Source: Burkholderia sp. WP9 (lineage in GTDB: Bacteria > Pseudomonadota > Gammaproteobacteria > Burkholderiales > Burkholderiaceae). Taken from it: 64,000 bases of DNA. Each line of letters begins with the position of its first letter. Position 1 is the stretch's first letter. The stretch covers positions 1,860,001-1,924,000 of the forward strand of contig NZ_FNTG01000001.1 of the NCBI RefSeq assembly GCF_900104795.1. The letters run 5' to 3'. This document shows positions 55,067 to 64,000 of this stretch, piece after piece. The notes beneath the pieces were generated by a model. The model had not been told where the DNA came from, made no database searches, and saw only the letters and a program-made list of their open reading frames with translations. The translations under genes were made by a program, and so were the position numbers.

Positions 55067-55385
55067 TTTTTTGCCCGATGTGAAGATCACGCGCTTAGGC
55101 GCGTCATCGTTTTGAAAGGGTAGCCGCTTCACGCCATGATGCGCAATCCCGGCATCACATCGCATGCGCGTCGATCTGTCGTTTTTACACGCCACTGCGC
55201 GATTTCGCGCCGTCGCACGCCAGTCACCGCCAGCGGCCGCTCGCGGCGCCCGTCGTTGTGAATTGACCAGCGCATTTGTCCAGCGTTCCTCCGCTCTGAA
55301 CGCGCAATGTGGCATGCTTGCGAACCGTTGCGGCACGCGCCGTGCTTCAACGCTAATACCCCAACACCGAATTAAGGATTCTGTA
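55067..55385. promoter_or_regulatory. Divergent region between the HTH gene and the His-rich peptide gene
   Basis: 319 bp holding the promoters of a leftward HTH gene and a rightward peptide gene. The last 35 bases (CGCTAATACCCCAACACCGA...) include AAGGA seven bases before the peptide ATG. A TTTTTACA and ATTTCGCG segment near 55180-55210 is AT-richer than its surroundings. No coding frame is supported. Confidence 0.4.
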
Positions 55386-55523
55386 ATGAAGAAGTTTGTT
55401 CTCACCATCGCCGCTGCCGTCGCTGCTCTGAGCGCCATTGCGCCCGCACAAGCGTATGAGCATCATCACCGCGAATGCCACAAGGTGCACGTCCATCATC
55501 ATTGGGAAAAGCGCTGCCATTAA
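55386..55523 (+). CDS. Secreted His/Cys-rich 22-residue peptide precursor
   Basis: A 45-residue gene too short for routine gene finding. AAGGA lies seven bases before the ATG. Residues 1-23 are a classic signal peptide (MKKFVLTIAAAVAALSAIAP, cleavage after AQA). The mature 22 residues (YEHHHRECHKVHVHHH, then WEKRCH) contain nine histidines and two cysteines in a nearly symmetric pattern, which is suited to binding Zn, Ni, Cu or haem. An intrinsic terminator follows 39 bp after the stop, so it is a complete transcription unit. Function unknown; a periplasmic metal buffer or metallochaperone is the likeliest use. The unusual composition cannot be a shadow of another gene, since nothing overlaps it. 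Confidence 0.8.
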   Translation: MKKFVLTIAAAVAALSAIAPAQAYEHHHRECHKVHVHHHWEKRCH

Positions 55524-55561
55524 TGGTGCTGCCATGCCCTAACCGGCGCGGCACGTGGTGA

Positions 55562-55588
55562 AGCCCCGCTACTCGCGGGGCTTTTTTT
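55562..55588 (+). terminator. Intrinsic terminator of the His-rich peptide gene
   Basis: A perfect 8-bp stem (AGCCCCGC at 55562-55569 with GCGGGGCT at 55575-55582), 5-base loop, then a run of T (55582-55588). A textbook rho-independent terminator for rightward transcription. Confidence 0.92.
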
Positions 55589-55784
55589 CGCCGGCAGGTA
55601 GGAGACAGCGCAACGGGTTGGACGCGCTCTATACGTTCTGCGCGAAAACGGCAGCATGCAATCACGGACACATGCTGTTACACCTTTGCGGTGTCAGCCG
55701 ACACGGACACGGCTTTGCGCACCTTGCGCAGCACCGTGAACCGAGTGGAAGGAAAGATAAAACGACCGCGCGATAACGCGTGCG

Positions 55785-56600
55785 TCACGCCGCCTCGACG
55801 AGCTCCAACGCTTTCGCGACGAGCGCTTCCAGCAAAGGCTCGACTTTCGCAGCCAGCGTTTCGTCATACGCATAGGGCATGTGCTCTTCCATATACGTGA
55901 TCTGCGACAGTTCGAGCTGCAATGCATGCACGCCTTGCGACGGCTGCCCATACTCGCGCGTGATATACCCACCCTTGAAGCGACCATTGGCAACAGCCGA
56001 ATAGCCGCCGTCATGTCGCTCGACGAGCGCAGCCATTTCTTCGGCCAATCCCGCCGCCGCGCTCGCGCCATTGGACGTGCCGAAGTTGAAATCGGGCAGA
56101 CGTCCTGCGAAGAAACGTGGCACATGCGAGCGGATCGAATGCGCTTCCCACAGCAGCACCTTGCCGTGTTTCGCCTTCAGCGCTGCAAGTTCTCCTTGCA
56201 ACGCCTCGTGATACGGCTTCCAGTACGCTTCGCGACGGCGCGCGACTTCAGCTTCAGTCGGCAGTTGGCCGTCGGGATACAACGGTTCCTTGTCGAAGGT
56301 ATCGACCGGCAGCAGACCGGTCGTGTCCTGCCCCGGATAGAGGTTCGCGCCATCGGGCGGACGGTTCAGGTCGATCACGTAACGCGCGTAGGTCGGCGAA
56401 AGAATCGACGCGCCCATGCGTTTTGCGAACGCGTAGAGACGGTCCAGATGCCAGTCGCAATCGTCGGTGCGCCGCGCGACGGGCGTCATCGTCGCGGCGA
56501 TGTCGGCGGGGATCTGCGTACCCAGATGCGGAATCGAAATGAGGAGCGGCAGGCTTCCCTGATGCAGCGAGAAAACCGGCGTTGGGTTCGAATCAGTCAT
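55785..56600 (-). CDS. hutG: N-formylglutamate deformylase
   Basis: 271-residue zinc amidohydrolase that converts N-formylglutamate to glutamate and formate, the last step of histidine utilisation in this pathway. Seen: LPLLISIPHLGTQIPADIAA, the zinc region TDDCDWHLDRLYAFAK, YVIDLNRPPDGANLYPGQDTTGL, and LLWEAHSIRSHVPRFFAGRLPDF. It is the most distal gene of the leftward hut operon, 68 bp after hutF. The start is the ATG at 56600, with a weak ribosome site. Length is typical. Confidence 0.95.
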   Translation of the reverse strand: MTDSNPTPVFSLHQGSLPLLISIPHLGTQIPADIAATMTPVARRTDDCDWHLDRLYAFAKRMGASILSPTYARYVIDLNRPPDGANLYPGQDTTGLLPVDTFDKEPLYPDGQLPTEAEVARRREAYWKPYHEALQGELAALKAKHGKVLLWEAHSIRSHVPRFFAGRLPDFNFGTSNGASAAAGLAEEMAALVERHDGGYSAVANGRFKGGYITREYGQPSQGVHALQLELSQITYMEEHMPYAYDETLAAKVEPLLEALVAKALELVEAA

Positions 56601-56668
56601 ATCAGTCCGGAATCGATAAGATCGAAGAATCAGTTCAGCGGATCATGCAAGTCGCGCCGGCAGCCGCG

Positions 56669-58096
56669 TTATTTGAGCAGGTCCGCAAGCGCCACACGAT
56701 AGCGTGCGTACGCGCCCTCTTCATCGCGATGCCGACGATTGTCCACGACCTTGTCGCCGCCGGCATAGACGTCGCGAATCGGTGTTTCGCCATGCTCGCA
56801 GAATACAACGCCCGAGAGCCAGGCGTGCGGCGCATGCTCGGCAATGCTCGAATGATCCACGTCGAGCACGAGCCAATCGGCACGGCAACCCGCCTGCAAG
56901 GCACCAACCGCGCGGCCCGTCGCGCGCGCGCCGCCTTCGAGCGCAGCGTCGTACAGACGGTCGGCGACATGCGTCGTCTGCGCCGACGCCAGCACATTGC
57001 GTTGCCGGCGCGTGAGACGCTGGCCGTATTCGAGCAAGCGCAGTTCCGCGCGCCAGTCGACGCCGATATGGCTATCCGAGCCCACGCCCATGCGTCCTTG
57101 CGCGTCGAGATATTCCTGCGCGGGAAAAATGCCGTCACCGAGGTTGGCTTCGGTCGTCAGGCACAGCCCGGCAACCGCGCCACTCTTCGCGAGCGCCAGC
57201 GTTTCGTTCGTGTCGACGTGAGTGGCATGCACGAGGCACCAGCGGCTGTCTACGTCGAAACGATCGAGCAGCCATTGCACCGGACGCGCGCCTTCAGTTT
57301 CGAGGCACGCGTCGACTTCAGCGGTCTGCTCGGCAATATGGATATGAACGGGCGCAGTGCTGTCGATGCCGCCGAGCAGCGCGCGCAATGAATCCGCGGA
57401 TACGGCGCGCAGCGAATGCGGCGCCACGCCGTAGCGCAACGCGGCGCTTTCGGGGCGTGCCGCGCGCAACGTGCCGAGCAGATCGAGCAGACTCTCCGGC
57501 GTGTTGATGAAACGCCGCTGATCGTCACGCGGCGCGCGCGAGCCGAAGCCGCCGTACTGATACAGCACCGGCAGCATCGTCATGCCGATACCGCTCGCCG
57601 ATGCCGCATCCACGACACGTTGCGCGAGTTCCGCCTGATTCGCATAGCGGCCGCCCTCAGGCGTGTGGTGCACGTAGTGAAACTCGCATACCGACGTATA
57701 ACCCGCCTTCAGCATTTCGATGTACAGCCACTGCGCGACGCTCGCCAGGCCTTCCGGCGTGATGCGCGCGGCAAAGCGATACATCAGGTCGCGCCAGCTC
57801 CAGAAGTTGTCCGTAGCGCCCGCGCCGGACGCCGCGCGATATTCGGTGAGACCGGCCATTGCGCGCTGAAACGCATGCGAATGAAGGTTCGGCATGCCAG
57901 GCAATACCGGACCGACGGCCTTCTGCACACCGGCGGGCGGCGCGGACGTATCCGGCGTGACGGACGTCAACATGCCGTTCGTGTCCCACTCCAGCAGCAC
58001 GTTGCGACGCCAACCGTCGGGCAGATAAGCATGCTCGGCGAACAGCGATCGTTTCGATTGTGTTTGTGTCTGCGGTTCTGTCTGCGTTTGTGTCAT
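56669..58096 (-). CDS. hutF: Formiminoglutamate deiminase
   Basis: 475-residue amidohydrolase that turns N-formimino-L-glutamate into N-formylglutamate and ammonia. Metal ligands are in GMPNLHSHAFQRAMAGLTEY (HxH) and in IHIAEQTAEVDACLE, HATHVDTNETLALAKSG and GVGSDSHIGVDWR. Its presence together with hutG shows that histidine is broken down through formylglutamate rather than through formiminoglutamase with formamide release. The N-terminus has a short TQ-repeat (MTQTQTEPQTQTQSK) before the core, probably of no function. It begins 10 bp after hutI. Confidence 0.95.
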   Translation of the reverse strand: MTQTQTEPQTQTQSKRSLFAEHAYLPDGWRRNVLLEWDTNGMLTSVTPDTSAPPAGVQKAVGPVLPGMPNLHSHAFQRAMAGLTEYRAASGAGATDNFWSWRDLMYRFAARITPEGLASVAQWLYIEMLKAGYTSVCEFHYVHHTPEGGRYANQAELAQRVVDAASASGIGMTMLPVLYQYGGFGSRAPRDDQRRFINTPESLLDLLGTLRAARPESAALRYGVAPHSLRAVSADSLRALLGGIDSTAPVHIHIAEQTAEVDACLETEGARPVQWLLDRFDVDSRWCLVHATHVDTNETLALAKSGAVAGLCLTTEANLGDGIFPAQEYLDAQGRMGVGSDSHIGVDWRAELRLLEYGQRLTRRQRNVLASAQTTHVADRLYDAALEGGARATGRAVGALQAGCRADWLVLDVDHSSIAEHAPHAWLSGVVFCEHGETPIRDVYAGGDKVVDNRRHRDEEGAYARYRVALADLLK

Positions 58097-58106
58097 CTCT
58101 CAGGTC

Positions 58107-59330
58107 CTAGCTCAATTCGCGCCGCTTATAAACGGTTTCACCCGCGCGTACGACTTGCGCGCACAACGGACGTCCAATCCAGTAAGCCAGCTCGGCCAGC
58201 GAATCGACCGACCACGCCGCGAAGTCGGCCGCTCGTCCTGCCTGCAGCGAGCCGTGCCGATCCGCCTTGCCGAGCGCGCGCGCCGCGTGCGAAGTCACGC
58301 CTTGCAGCACTTCGGGCACGGTCATGCGGAACAGCGTGGTGGCCATGTTCATCATCAGCAGCAGCGAGGTGGCGGGCGACGTGCCGGGGTTGCTGTCGGT
58401 CGAAATCGCAATCGGCACCTCATAGCGCCGCAGCAATTCCAGCGGCGGCAACTGCGTCTCGCGGATGAAGTAATACGCGCCCGGCAGCAACACGGCCACC
58501 ATGCCGGCTTCTTTCATCGCGGCCACGCCGGCTTCGTCGAGAAATTCGAGGTGGTCGGCGGACAGCGCATGGTGGCGCGCCGCGAGTGCCGTGCCGCCGC
58601 CGTTCGACAGTTGCTCGGCGTGCATTTTCACGGGGAGTTTGTAACGTTCCGCCGCCTCGAAAACGCGCTCGCTTTGTTCCAGCGAAAAGCCGATGCGCTC
58701 GCAGAACACGTCGACCGCGTCGACGAGACCTTCGTCGGCAAGCGCGGGCAGCATGGTATTGCAGACTTCGTCGATATACGCGTCGGCGCGGCCGGCGAAT
58801 TCAGGCGGCAACGCATGCGCGCCGAGAAACGTCGTGTAGACCGTTACCGGATAGCGCTCGCCCAATTGCCGCGCGACGCGCAGCATCTTGCGCTCACTGG
58901 CGAGATCGAGGCCATAACCGGACTTGATCTCGATCGTCGTCACGCCTTCGGCAAGCAAGGGTTCGAGCCGAGCGGCCGACTGACGCAGCAGCGAGGCTTC
59001 ATCCGCGGCACGCGTGGCGCGCACCGTGGAGACAATGCCGCCGCCCTGGCGCGCGATTTCTTCGTAGCTGACGCCCGCGAGGCGCTGCGCGAATTCGTCC
59101 GCGCGCTGCCCGCCGTACACGAGGTGCGTGTGGCAATCGACGAGACCCGGCGTGACCCACGCGCCGTGCAGATCTTCTCGCGGCCATCCGGCGTATTCGG
59201 CGGGTAAATCGGGGGCCGCGCCGAGCCATACGATCGTGCCGTTCTCAACGGCGAGCGCGGCATCCGGCAGCGTGTGTTGGGGATCGCCCTGCGGGCAAAG
59301 TTTCAGGTGATGCCAGACGGTTTGCTTCAT
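58107..59330 (-). CDS. hutI: Imidazolonepropionase
   Basis: 407-residue zinc/iron amidohydrolase for the third step: imidazolonepropionate to formiminoglutamate. It shows [24 protein letters not shown] (HxH metal site), [39 protein letters not shown] and [19 protein letters not shown]. The start ATG at 59330 follows the hutD gene by 85 bp. Typical length. Confidence 0.96.
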   Translation of the reverse strand: MKQTVWHHLKLCPQGDPQHTLPDAALAVENGTIVWLGAAPDLPAEYAGWPREDLHGAWVTPGLVDCHTHLVYGGQRADEFAQRLAGVSYEEIARQGGGIVSTVRATRAADEASLLRQSAARLEPLLAEGVTTIEIKSGYGLDLASERKMLRVARQLGERYPVTVYTTFLGAHALPPEFAGRADAYIDEVCNTMLPALADEGLVDAVDVFCERIGFSLEQSERVFEAAERYKLPVKMHAEQLSNGGGTALAARHHALSADHLEFLDEAGVAAMKEAGMVAVLLPGAYYFIRETQLPPLELLRRYEVPIAISTDSNPGTSPATSLLLMMNMATTLFRMTVPEVLQGVTSHAARALGKADRHGSLQAGRAADFAAWSVDSLAELAYWIGRPLCAQVVRAGETVYKRRELS

Positions 59331-59415
59331 CGCGTGCTCTTTGCAGCTTGTTGCGTGTCTGTGGTGGTTCGCATGCGCGCGCCGTGACGGAACTGGGCGT
59401 GCATACGAATCGTCG

Positions 59416-60060
59416 TCAGCCGTGTGCGTAGCGGATACTGATGGCGAGCAAGGCGCCCTCGCCTTCTACCACGCATGACAGCGCGTTCGGTGTGTCGATA
59501 CGCAGCGTGTCGCCCGCTTCGAGCGATAGCGGTTGCGCGGCGCCCGGCGCGACCCGCACGGCGCCTTGCGCGCAGTACAGCAGGACCACGTCGGCGCAAA
59601 GCGTGCGCCGCGCTGCGCCGCGCCATACTTCCACCTCACCCTGCGCCGCATCGCGACGCACCATCAGGTTGAAGTCGCGCGTCGCGCCGTCGACAAGGCG
59701 CGCGTCGATGTGCGCTTCGCCGGCGAAGCGCGCCATGTCGAGCGCTTGCGTCAACGCGTGTGTCTTCTCGCCGCCGGCTTCGTCGAGCAGCATGCCCGCA
59801 CCGGACAACAACACGAGCGTGCGATCGATACCGGCAAAGCGCGAGAACGGCCCGGCTTGCGCGACATCGGCAACGCTCACCCGCCACACGAACGCGTCGA
59901 GCCCCGCGCCTTCTGGAAAAGCCGCCACTTCGCGGGTGACGCCGCCGCCGTTCTTCCACGGCGCCGCCACGAGGTCGGCGCCGCGAATCAGCGTGAGGGT
60001 AGCCCCGCTGCCGATTGGCGTGCTGTGAAGCGTGCCATGAAGCGTGCCGTGAAGCGTCAC
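59416..60060 (-). CDS. hutD: HutD family protein
   Basis: 214-residue bicupin protein of the HutD/Ves family, found in many hut operons and needed for normal growth on histidine in Pseudomonas, probably by buffering pathway metabolites. Core blocks are [48 protein letters not shown] and GAGMLLD. The start is a GTG at 60060, only 2 bp after the hutU stop. The first 12 residues ([12 protein letters not shown]) come from a 12-bp DNA repeat and add an unusual extension, so true initiation may be internal. Confidence 0.88.
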   Translation of the reverse strand: MTLHGTLHGTLHSTPIGSGATLTLIRGADLVAAPWKNGGGVTREVAAFPEGAGLDAFVWRVSVADVAQAGPFSRFAGIDRTLVLLSGAGMLLDEAGGEKTHALTQALDMARFAGEAHIDARLVDGATRDFNLMVRRDAAQGEVEVWRGAARRTLCADVVLLYCAQGAVRVAPGAAQPLSLEAGDTLRIDTPNALSCVVEGEGALLAISIRYAHG

Positions 60061-60062
60061 GA

Positions 60063-61751
60063 TCAGCGGCCCAGCATCGGCAGATTGAGACCGGCCTCGC
60101 GCGCCGTTTCCTGCGCGAGTTCATAGCCCGCATCCGCGTGACGCATCACGCCGGTTGCCGGATCGTTGAACAGCACGCGGCCGAGGCGCTCTTTCGCGGC
60201 ATCCGTGCCGTCCGCGACGATCACGACGCCCGAATGCTGGCTAAAGCCCATGCCCACGCCGCCGCCGTGATGCAGCGACACCCACGAGGCGCCGCCTGCG
60301 GTGTTCAGCAGCGCGTTGAGCAGCGGCCAGTCGCTGACCGCGTCCGAACCGTCCTTCATCGATTCGGTTTCGCGATTCGGGCTTGCCACCGAACCGGTGT
60401 CGAGGTGATCACGGCCGATCACGATCGGCGCCTTCAGTTCGCCGTTCCTGACCATTTCGTTGAACGCCTGGCCCAGGCGATAGCGGTCCTTCACGCCAAC
60501 CCAGCAGATTCGCGCCGGCAAGCCCTGGAACGCGATACGTTCACGCGCCATGTCGAGCCAGTTGTGCAGATGCGGATCGTCGGGAATCAATTCCTTGACC
60601 TTGGCATCGGTCTTGTAGATATCCTCTGGATCGCCCGACAGCGCGACCCAGCGGAACGGCCCCTTGCCTTCACAGAAGAGCGGCCGGATATACGCCGGCA
60701 CGAAGCCCGGGAAATCGAAGGCGTTTTCCACGCCCATTTCCAGCGCCATCTGACGGATGTTGTTGCCGTAGTCGAGCGTGGCGGCGCCGCGTTCCTGCAG
60801 CGTCAGCATGGCTTGCACCTGTTTGGCCATCGACTGCTTGGCCGGCAGGATGATGCTGTCCGGCGCGGTCTTCATCCGCTCACGCCAGTCTTCAACGCTC
60901 CAGCCTTGCGGCAGGTAGCCGTGAATCGGATCGTGCGCGCTAGTCTGGTCGGTCACGCAATCCGGCGTGATGCCGCGCGTCACGCACTCGGCGAAGACGT
61001 CGGCGGCATTGCCCAGCAGGCCGATCGACACCGGCTTGCCGGTCTGCTTCGCTTCGTCGAGCATGGCGAGCGCTTCGTCGAGCGTCTTCGCCTTTTTATC
61101 GACGTAGCGCGTCTTCAGACGGAAGTCGATGCGCGTCTCGTCGCATTCCACCGCGATCATCGAAAAACCGGCCATGGTGGCCGCGAGCGGTTGCGCGCCG
61201 CCCATGCCGCCCAGACCGCCGGTCAGAATCCAGCGGCCCTTCGGCTCGCCGTTGAAGTGCTGGTTCGCTACCGAGAAGAACGTCTCGTAGGTGCCCTGCA
61301 CGATGCCCTGGCTGCCGATGTAAATCCAGCTGCCCGCCGTCATCTGGCCGTACATCATCAGGCCCTTGCGATCGAGTTCGTGGAAGTGTTCCCACGTCGC
61401 CCAATGCGGCACCAGATTCGAATTCGCCAGCAACACGCGCGGCGCGTCGGCATGCGTGCGGAACACGCCAACCGGCTTGCCCGATTGAATCAGCAGCGTT
61501 TCGTTTTCTTCCAGATCCTTCAGCGACTTGAGAATCTGATCGAAGCAATCCCAGTTGCGCGCGGCACGGCCGATCCCGCCGTACACGACGAGCGCATGCG
61601 GATGCTCGGCGACTTCCGGGTCCAGATTGTTCTGGATCATCCGGTACGCGGCTTCCGCGATCCAGGTCTTGCAGGTCTTTTCCGCGCCGCGCGGTGCGCG
61701 GATCGTGCGGGTGGGATCAAGACGCGGATCGATGTGTTTCGGGTTGTTCAT
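60063..61751 (-). CDS. hutU: Urocanate hydratase
   Basis: 562-residue NAD-dependent enzyme that adds water to urocanate to give imidazolonepropionate. Seen: [52 protein letters not shown] (NAD binding), [11 protein letters not shown] and the conserved [20 protein letters not shown]. The start ATG at 61751 ([20 protein letters not shown]) is the family standard; the long upstream frame is not coding. The 61-bp gap to hutC contains CTTGTAGATAG, which loosely resembles half of the HutC operator known from other bacteria and could be a control point. Confidence 0.96.
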   Translation of the reverse strand: MNNPKHIDPRLDPTRTIRAPRGAEKTCKTWIAEAAYRMIQNNLDPEVAEHPHALVVYGGIGRAARNWDCFDQILKSLKDLEENETLLIQSGKPVGVFRTHADAPRVLLANSNLVPHWATWEHFHELDRKGLMMYGQMTAGSWIYIGSQGIVQGTYETFFSVANQHFNGEPKGRWILTGGLGGMGGAQPLAATMAGFSMIAVECDETRIDFRLKTRYVDKKAKTLDEALAMLDEAKQTGKPVSIGLLGNAADVFAECVTRGITPDCVTDQTSAHDPIHGYLPQGWSVEDWRERMKTAPDSIILPAKQSMAKQVQAMLTLQERGAATLDYGNNIRQMALEMGVENAFDFPGFVPAYIRPLFCEGKGPFRWVALSGDPEDIYKTDAKVKELIPDDPHLHNWLDMARERIAFQGLPARICWVGVKDRYRLGQAFNEMVRNGELKAPIVIGRDHLDTGSVASPNRETESMKDGSDAVSDWPLLNALLNTAGGASWVSLHHGGGVGMGFSQHSGVVIVADGTDAAKERLGRVLFNDPATGVMRHADAGYELAQETAREAGLNLPMLGR

Positions 61752-61812
61752 GATGGCCCTCGGAATGCTTGTAGATAGTCGAAAAAGAATCGGATTCGGA
61801 AAAGACGGCGTG

Positions 61813-62508
61813 TTAGAAGTGTCCGGTAAAGCGATAACGGCTGCCGGGATGCCAGAGATTGGCGATCGAAGCGACCTGGCTTTGCGACCATGTGCGCCGA
61901 TGCAGCACAAGGCACGGTTCGAGTTCGTCCATGGTCAGCAACTCGCGCGTATCGCCGTCAGCGGCGAGCGCTTCGATGCGATACTCGACGCGCTGCAACG
62001 GCGCCACGCGCACGAGATACTGGTTCGGCGTGGTGTTCGTAAAGTCCTGCAACGCGTATTCGGGCGCAACCGCCGGATTGACCCAACGCTCTTCGAGCTG
62101 CACCGGCTCGTCGTTTTCAAAATGCAGCACGCGCGAATGAAACACCGGGCTGCCCGCGCTCACCTGCATTTCCTCGGCGAGCGCTTCGTCGGCGATACTC
62201 GCGCCGATGTGCAGCACGTTCGCCTGATAGCGATGACCGCGCGCGACGATTTCGTCGGAAATGCTGCGGATCGCCACCAGTGTCGATTCGTACTTGGGAC
62301 GGGCCACGAAGGTGCCCGAACCTTGCACACGCGTAAGCACCTGCTCCGAAGTCAACTCACGCAATGCGCGGTTGACCGTCATGCGCGCAACGTTGAATTC
62401 GCGCGCCAACTCGTTTTCGGAGGGCACCTGGTCGCCTTCGGCCCATTCGCCCGCATGGATGCGCGCGAGGATGAAGTCCTTGATGCCCTGATAGGCCGGT
62501 GCGTTCAT
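61813..62508 (-). CDS. hutC: HutC, GntR-family repressor of histidine utilisation
   Basis: 231-residue GntR/HutC regulator. N-terminal winged HTH (residues ~5-75): [60 protein letters not shown]-terminal UTRA effector domain (about 95-230) with [20 protein letters not shown], the site for urocanate binding in the family. It should repress the hut genes until urocanate builds up. It lies between hutH and hutU in the operon, so it is autoregulated. Confidence 0.95.
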   Translation of the reverse strand: MNAPAYQGIKDFILARIHAGEWAEGDQVPSENELAREFNVARMTVNRALRELTSEQVLTRVQGSGTFVARPKYESTLVAIRSISDEIVARGHRYQANVLHIGASIADEALAEEMQVSAGSPVFHSRVLHFENDEPVQLEERWVNPAVAPEYALQDFTNTTPNQYLVRVAPLQRVEYRIEALAADGDTRELLTMDELEPCLVLHRRTWSQSQVASIANLWHPGSRYRFTGHF

Positions 62509-62532
62509 TGGCTTGATATGCGTGCTTGAGAC

Positions 62533-64000
62533 TTACTGTTCGGACACGAAAGAGAACGGGCTCAGCTTCGCGATCGTGCCGTTCTGCACGAGACGCGTGA
62601 CCGCCGCGATATCCGGTGCGAAGTAGTGGTCGAGCTCGTAATGCGCGACGTCCTTGCGCACTGCGTCCATCGCTTTCTGCAGGCTCGGGCTGGTCTTGTG
62701 CGGCGCGCGCAGATCGACGCCTTGCGCGGCGGCGAGCAACTCGATCGACAGAATGTTCGCGGTGTTTTCAGCAATGTCGCCCAGCTTGCGCGCGGCGAAC
62801 GTTGCCATCGACACGTGGTCTTCCTGATTCGCCGACGTGGGCAGCGAGTCGACCGATGCCGGATGCGCGAGCGTCTTGTTTTCCGAGGCGAGCGCGGCAG
62901 CCGTGACGTGAGCGATCATGAAGCCCGAATTCACGCCACCGTCGCGCACGAGGAACGGCGGCAGGCCCGACAGCGTCGCGTCGATCAGCAGCGCGATGCG
63001 GCGTTCGGCGAGTGCGCCGATTTCAGCGGCGGCGAGCGCGAGGTTGTCGGCCGCGAAGGCAACCGGCTCCGCGTGGAAGTTACCGCCCGACAGCACTTCG
63101 CCGGTGTCGGGGAAAATCAGCGGATTGTCGGAGACGGCGTTCGCTTCGAGCAGCAGCACGTTGGCGGCGTGGCGCATCTGATCCAGACACGCGCCCATGA
63201 CTTGCGGCTGGCAGCGCAGGCTGTACGGGTCCTGCACCTTGTCGCAATCGGCGTGCGAGACGTTGATGCCCGAGCCTTGCAACAGCGAGCGGTATGCCTC
63301 GGCCGCGTCGATCTGGCCTTGATGGCCGCGCAGTTCGTGAATGCGCGCGTCGAACGGCTTGACCGAACCCATGGCCGCATCCACCGACAACGCGCCCGAC
63401 ACCAGCGCGGTGCGGTACAGGTCTTCAATGGCGAACATGTTATAGAGCGCGAGCGCGGTCGAAGCCTGCGTGCCGTTCAGCAGCGCCAGACCTTCCTTGG
63501 CTTGCAGCGTGAGCGGCTTGAGGCCGACGAGCGCGAGACCTTCGGTGGCCGGCATGCGCTCGCCCTTCGCGAACACTTCGCCGACGCCGAGCAGCACCGC
63601 CGACATATGCGCGAGCGGCGCGAGGTCGCCCGATGCGCCGACCGAACCCTTGACCGGAATCACCGGCAGCACGTCGGCGTTGTACAGCGTGATCAGCGCT
63701 TCCATCACTTCACGGCGAATGCCCGAATGGCCGCGGCCGAGGCTCGAGAGCTTCAGCGCGATCAGCAGACGCACGACCGGACGCGACATCGGCTCACCCA
63801 CGCCAACCGCGTGCGAGAGCACCAGGTTGCGCTGCAGCAGTTCGAGCTGGTCGTGCGGAATATGCGTGCTGGCGAGGCGCCCAAAACCCGTGTTGATGCC
63901 GTAGGCCGGCTCGCCCTTCGCGGCGATGTCGGCAACGGCTTGCGCGCAGGCGTCGATCGCGGCATGGCTGGCGGGATCGAGTTGCAGCGCGACGTGTTCG
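62533..64000 (-). CDS. hutH: Histidine ammonia-lyase (partial, start beyond the window)
   Basis: 489 residues of the C-terminal part of a ~510-residue enzyme that deaminates histidine to urocanate, the first Hut step. The reading frame stays open to the right edge: the final 60 residues before the edge read [20 protein letters not shown], then [14 protein letters not shown], which is the known N-terminal region, so only about 20 residues are outside. The MIO cofactor tripeptide Ala-Ser-Gly is seen in [14 protein letters not shown]. Also present are [20 protein letters not shown] blocks (NQEDHVSM). The hutC gene starts 24 bp downstream. It heads the leftward hut operon. Confidence 0.96.
   Translation of the reverse strand, partial: EHVALQLDPASHAAIDACAQAVADIAAKGEPAYGINTGFGRLASTHIPHDQLELLQRNLVLSHAVGVGEPMSRPVVRLLIALKLSSLGRGHSGIRREVMEALITLYNADVLPVIPVKGSVGASGDLAPLAHMSAVLLGVGEVFAKGERMPATEGLALVGLKPLTLQAKEGLALLNGTQASTALALYNMFAIEDLYRTALVSGALSVDAAMGSVKPFDARIHELRGHQGQIDAAEAYRSLLQGSGINVSHADCDKVQDPYSLRCQPQVMGACLDQMRHAANVLLLEANAVSDNPLIFPDTGEVLSGGNFHAEPVAFAADNLALAAAEIGALAERRIALLIDATLSGLPPFLVRDGGVNSGFMIAHVTAAALASENKTLAHPASVDSLPTSANQEDHVSMATFAARKLGDIAENTANILSIELLAAAQGVDLRAPHKTSPSLQKAMDAVRKDVAHYELDHYFAPDIAAVTRLVQNGTIAKLSPFSFVSEQ

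Noticed and set aside
60063..61910. Longer hutU start at 61910
   Set aside because: The extra 53 residues lack family similarity and cross the hutC end; the ATG at 61751 gives the standard N-terminus.

Overview
The window is GC-rich chromosomal DNA from a beta-proteobacterium. Gene content and protein sequences point to the Burkholderiaceae, most likely Paraburkholderia or Burkholderia sensu lato. Evidence is the split AruF/AruG arginine succinyltransferase, the HutC-HutU-HutD-HutI-HutF-HutG histidine set, the organosulfur genes, the HDOD/EAL proteins and the small MKKFVLT-type secreted peptides. No rRNA, tRNA, CRISPR array or intact insertion sequence was recognised. Most genes are ordinary metabolic or regulatory genes with dense high-GC coding.

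Layout. 1-6.8 kb: end of an MdtABC-type RND multidrug exporter (the MdtA end is cut by the window), with an unusual Ser/Thr/Ala-rich insert in MdtC. 6.8-14.8 kb: a small membrane protein, an exported peroxiredoxin, then a cluster of four signalling proteins (EAL-HDOD, PAS-GGDEF-EAL, HDOD, EAL-HDOD). 15.0-27.7 kb: acetoacetate decarboxylase, then a leftward arginine unit made of an uptake ABC transporter (HisQ, HisM, HisP), an ArgR-like AraC regulator, the complete arginine succinyltransferase pathway (AstC, AruF, AruG, AstD, AstB, AstE) and a distal solute-binding protein. 28-31 kb: a patatin-like phospholipase, a small lipoprotein and a structured intergenic stretch. 30.4-38.6 kb: organosulfur genes (sulfonate-type binding protein, LysR regulator, multidomain rhodanese, cysteine dioxygenase remnant, class II aldolase, two luciferase-like monooxygenases).

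A small foreign-looking island (about 34.5-35.3 kb) sits inside the organosulfur run. It carries a DUF2778 / Tlde1-like peptidoglycan-targeting effector and, overlapping it by 4 bp, a short exported protein in the position of its immunity protein. The 5' half of the cysteine dioxygenase gene is missing at the island edge. 38.9-45.6 kb is accessory: an SRPBCC gene joined in frame to an EamA transporter remnant, a small exported protein, a NIPSNAP protein, two LysR regulators, an SDR and an exported alpha/beta hydrolase with a 9-bp repeat tract. 46-55.5 kb: glycogen synthesis (glgC with a structured leader, glgA), pdxY, an acidic protein, a branched-chain amino acid binding protein, a DUF3857/transglutaminase protein coupled to an HTH protein, and a 45-residue His-rich exported peptide. 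55.8-64 kb: a leftward histidine utilisation operon (hutH-C-U-D-I-F-G) using the formiminoglutamate deiminase / formylglutamate route; hutH runs off the right edge.

The arginine and histidine units both end in glutamate, and with the amino acid binding proteins they suggest a soil or rhizosphere bacterium that scavenges amino acids. All family assignments were made by reading motifs; no database search was possible.
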